From CAWKAV01 sp963847735 (lineage in GTDB: Bacteria; Desulfobacterota; Desulfuromonadia; Desulfuromonadales; BM103): a stretch of 64,000 nt of DNA. Of the stretch, positions 62,320 through 64,000 are shown in pieces. The DNA lies in NCBI GenBank assembly GCA_963847735.1, contig CAWKAV010000022.1, positions 62,001 through 126,000 of the forward strand, read 5' to 3'. A program made the position numbers and the translations under genes. Within the stretch, counting starts at the first letter, position 1. Each line of letters begins with the position of its first letter. The notes beneath the pieces are model-generated. The model did no database searches and was not told the origin of the DNA. It saw only the letters and a list, made by a program, of their open reading frames with translations.

Positions 62320-62912
62320 GCCCTCATCGCAAGAAATATTTCCGCTACATTGGCAGAAGCATGTGGCCCTGTTTTCAGGAAGGGGACCTGTTGGAGATTG
62401 AGCCAATTGTAATCGACCGCGCCCGGGTCGGTGACTGCCTGCTGTTCACGGACCCTGATGGCCAGCTCGTGGTCCATCGGCTGACCGCCAAGCATTCCGG
62501 CCTGCGCACGCGCGGCGATTTCTCGGCGGAGCCCGATGCTTTTGAGGTTTTGCCGAAGGACATCAGGGGTCGGGTGATCTGCCGCTATCGGTTGGAACAG
62601 CGCAGCAGGGTTGCGGGAGGCCGGCTCGGACTGCTGGCCGGGAAGTTTTATCGCCTTGCAGGACGGATCGATCCGGACCGGGCGTCTCGCGGCGGCCAGC
62701 TGGCACGGGCGATCCTGCGCTGCTCGTCATGCCTGCTGAAACCGGTCTGGAATTCGGGGAAGGTCCGCACCCTGCACATCCAGGGTAAACAATCAATTGT
62801 CGTCTGGCAATTATGGGGCAATCAGATCGGCCATCAAAATCCGTCGAACGGCAGGTGGCAGGTTCGCTGGCCCTGGCGGGTGTTCGTGAAGTTGCCTCAG
62901 GGGATGGGTTAG
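62316..62912 (+). CDS. S24/S26-type signal-peptidase-like protease
   Basis: A 198-residue protein. The serine nucleophile is in YIGRSMWPCFQ (GxSMxP) and the base is probably histidine in VVHRLT, as in Sec11/SipW-type enzymes; LRTRGDFSAEPD replaces the usual TKGDxN loop. There is no N-terminal transmembrane helix, so it is soluble. It is a candidate for cutting the leader from the RiPP precursor. The stop lies 16 bases from the convergent precursor gene. Confidence 0.75.
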   Translation: MSPHRKKYFRYIGRSMWPCFQEGDLLEIEPIVIDRARVGDCLLFTDPDGQLVVHRLTAKHSGLRTRGDFSAEPDAFEVLPKDIRGRVICRYRLEQRSRVAGGRLGLLAGKFYRLAGRIDPDRASRGGQLARAILRCSSCLLKPVWNSGKVRTLHIQGKQSIVVWQLWGNQIGHQNPSNGRWQVRWPWRVFVKLPQGMG

Positions 62913-62928
62913 AGGCAGTATCTGCAGA

Positions 62929-63132
62929 TCAGCGGGCAGAGCCGGCGGTGCAGACGAGTTGGGCGCCCTTACCCTCAGAGCAGTAGCCGTTTGAGGCACC
63001 GGTGCCCGCATTGCACTGATTTGTCCCTGTGCCGGTTGCCGAGGTGCCTGTTTTGCAGGTCAGACCAAGGGCCGTGCCAAGATTATCGACCGATCTGACC
63101 AGGGGTTCCTGCCAGGTTTTTTTCTGATTCAT
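62929..63132 (-). CDS. RiPP precursor peptide, Cys-rich core
   Basis: A 67-residue peptide from the ATG at 63132. Residues 1-22 (KKTWQEPLVRSVDNLG) look like the leader type used with PqqE-like radical SAM enzymes (W-x-x-P pattern). The rest is Gly/Thr/Ser/Asn-rich with four cysteines at 26, 40, 51 and 61 (spacing 13, 10, 9). It starts 45 bases after the radical SAM gene in the same orientation, so it is the probable substrate. No family name is recognised. Confidence 0.75.
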   Translation of the reverse strand: MNQKKTWQEPLVRSVDNLGTALGLTCKTGTSATGTGTNQCNAGTGASNGYCSEGKGAQLVCTAGSAR

Positions 63133-63177
63133 ATCAACCACCGTCAAGAAGTTTACTAATATCGCATGCTAGCGTGA

Positions 63178-64000
63178 CTAAGGTATTTTTGCAAGCCTGG
63201 ACAGCGGGAAGATGCCGGCCTCCATGGCCTGCTGGCAGAACCAGTTGGCAGCAAACAGGTCACCGCCAAACTGGTAGTTGACTGCGACGCAGCTGCCTTT
63301 GCAGGCGCCTTTCATGAGGCACTCGCCACAAACTCCCCGCAGTTCATCCGGCAGGCCTTGCCTCAGACGCTGTAACACCGGGTGATTTTCCCAGAGATCT
63401 GACAAAGAAGTATCCATCACATTACCCATCGCCAGCTCTGGAGCTTGCTGACCGACACCGCACAGGGCATAGTCGCCATTGGGCAGTATCCCCAGGATAT
63501 TCTCGAGATTACAGACCCCGTCCTGCTGCCCGTCGATGATCATCGAAAGCGGCCGGAAGGCCCAGGGGACATCAATCATCACCGGCAGTTTATCACTTCC
63601 AGAACGGGTGGTAATGAGCTTTTGTGCGATTCGGACCACTTCCACAACCGTCAAGGAGCAGCCTTCCCGGGTCAGGCTTGCCCCGCCCAGCAGCGGCTGC
63701 ACGACATTGAATTTGACTGCCCCCGCCCCCAACTCTGCGGCCAGGTCGAGATAGTCGTCCAGTTCAATGACGTTGTCCCTCTGCAGGGTCATGATCATTT
63801 CCGGCGAGTAACCTGCGGATGACAAGGTGCGAATAGCCGCTACAGTGCGATCAAAGCCTCCCGGAACGCCACGGATGGCATCATGGGTCTCCTCATTTGC
63901 ACCATCCAGGCTGACCGAGACATCAGCGACGCCGCATTCGATCATCAGGTACGCCAGCTGCTCATCAATCAGCAAACCGTTGGTTTCGAGGCTGGCTATT
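63178..64000 (-). CDS. radical SAM/SPASM peptide maturase, cut by right edge
   Basis: The visible part (about 273 residues) lacks the N-terminal CxxxCxxC. IASLETNG at the edge, VSVSLDGANEETHD and GIL-P-NGDYALCG are typical of the PqqE/ScmE-like family. The SPASM region has CGVGQQ, CGECLMKGACKGSC and WFCQ, ligands for auxiliary clusters. It would install thioether or carbon-carbon links in the cysteine-rich precursor downstream. It resembles the SynChlorMet-type cassettes. Confidence 0.85.
   Translation of the reverse strand, partial: IASLETNGLLIDEQLAYLMIECGVADVSVSLDGANEETHDAIRGVPGGFDRTVAAIRTLSSAGYSPEMIMTLQRDNVIELDDYLDLAAELGAGAVKFNVVQPLLGGASLTREGCSLTVVEVVRIAQKLITTRSGSDKLPVMIDVPWAFRPLSMIIDGQQDGVCNLENILGILPNGDYALCGVGQQAPELAMGNVMDTSLSDLWENHPVLQRLRQGLPDELRGVCGECLMKGACKGSCVAVNYQFGGDLFAANWFCQQAMEAGIFPLSRLAKIP

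Noticed and set aside
1..64000. CRISPR arrays
   Set aside because: The heptamer elements are tandem or inverted with no unique spacers of constant length, and no cas gene is present.

Overview
The window reads as a piece of a Desulfuromonadales/Geobacter-like (delta-proteobacterial) chromosome. The indicators are gene content and order: cysE-iscR-iscS-iscU-mnmA-mtaB in a row, a large NAD-glutamate dehydrogenase, an adenosylcobalamin-dependent ribonucleotide reductase, DUF502 and RseC-like genes next to smpB/tmRNA, and a pan operon with a PanP-type decarboxylase. This assignment is inference; no search was possible.

Region 1 (1-20.7 kb, all minus strand, most genes overlapping by 4-30 bases) is one long operon for a type II fatty-acid/polyketide-like product. 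It holds two acyl carrier proteins, three ketosynthases plus a cysteine-less ketosynthase-like partner, a ketoreductase, two hotdog dehydratases, a thioesterase, two acyltransferases, a GT2-DUF2062 glycosyltransferase, a LolA-like carrier, an MMPL exporter and a DUF3261 lipoprotein. That set matches aryl-polyene (Ape/xanthomonadin-type) clusters. The additions are unusual for aryl polyenes: three radical SAM enzymes (two with B12-binding-like N-termini, one fused to an alpha/beta hydrolase), a UGT-like glycosyltransferase and a CrtI-type FAD oxidoreductase, which recall ladderane-type clusters. No aryl-CoA ligase, ammonia lyase or methyltransferase is in view; the cluster runs off the left edge.

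Region 2 (20.7-23.3 kb) is AT-richer and gene-poor. It ends at the tmRNA gene, where a decayed P4-type integrase lies against the tmRNA 3' end. This is the scar of an integrative element and raises the possibility that region 1 is island cargo.

Region 3 (23.4-48 kb) is housekeeping: smpB, RseC-like, DUF502, a deaminase-type amidohydrolase, panP-panC-panB with a terminator-containing leader, a flavin reductase, NAD-GDH, a parvulin, rsmA, DUF2062, tsaD, phoH, a cysteine desulfurase, a GGDEF protein, nrdJ, a small-protein/YkgJ pair, an MFS carrier and a GFA protein. Several intergenic gaps here and in region 4 are filled by mosaic elements built from 7-bp units arranged as inverted arrays, sometimes forming the ends of neighbouring proteins.

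Region 4 (48-58.2 kb) carries DUF3237 and SLC12-like remnants, then mtaB, mnmA, iscU, iscS, iscR, cysE, ilvA and a class I fumarase. Nearly every frameshift here is repaired by deleting one base, so sequence error is more likely than real gene loss.

Region 5 (58.2-64 kb) is a ribosomal-peptide (RiPP) locus cut by the right edge: a radical SAM/SPASM enzyme, a 67-residue precursor with four cysteines, an HprK-like kinase, an S24/S26-type peptidase, an ABC exporter and a nucleotidyltransferase.
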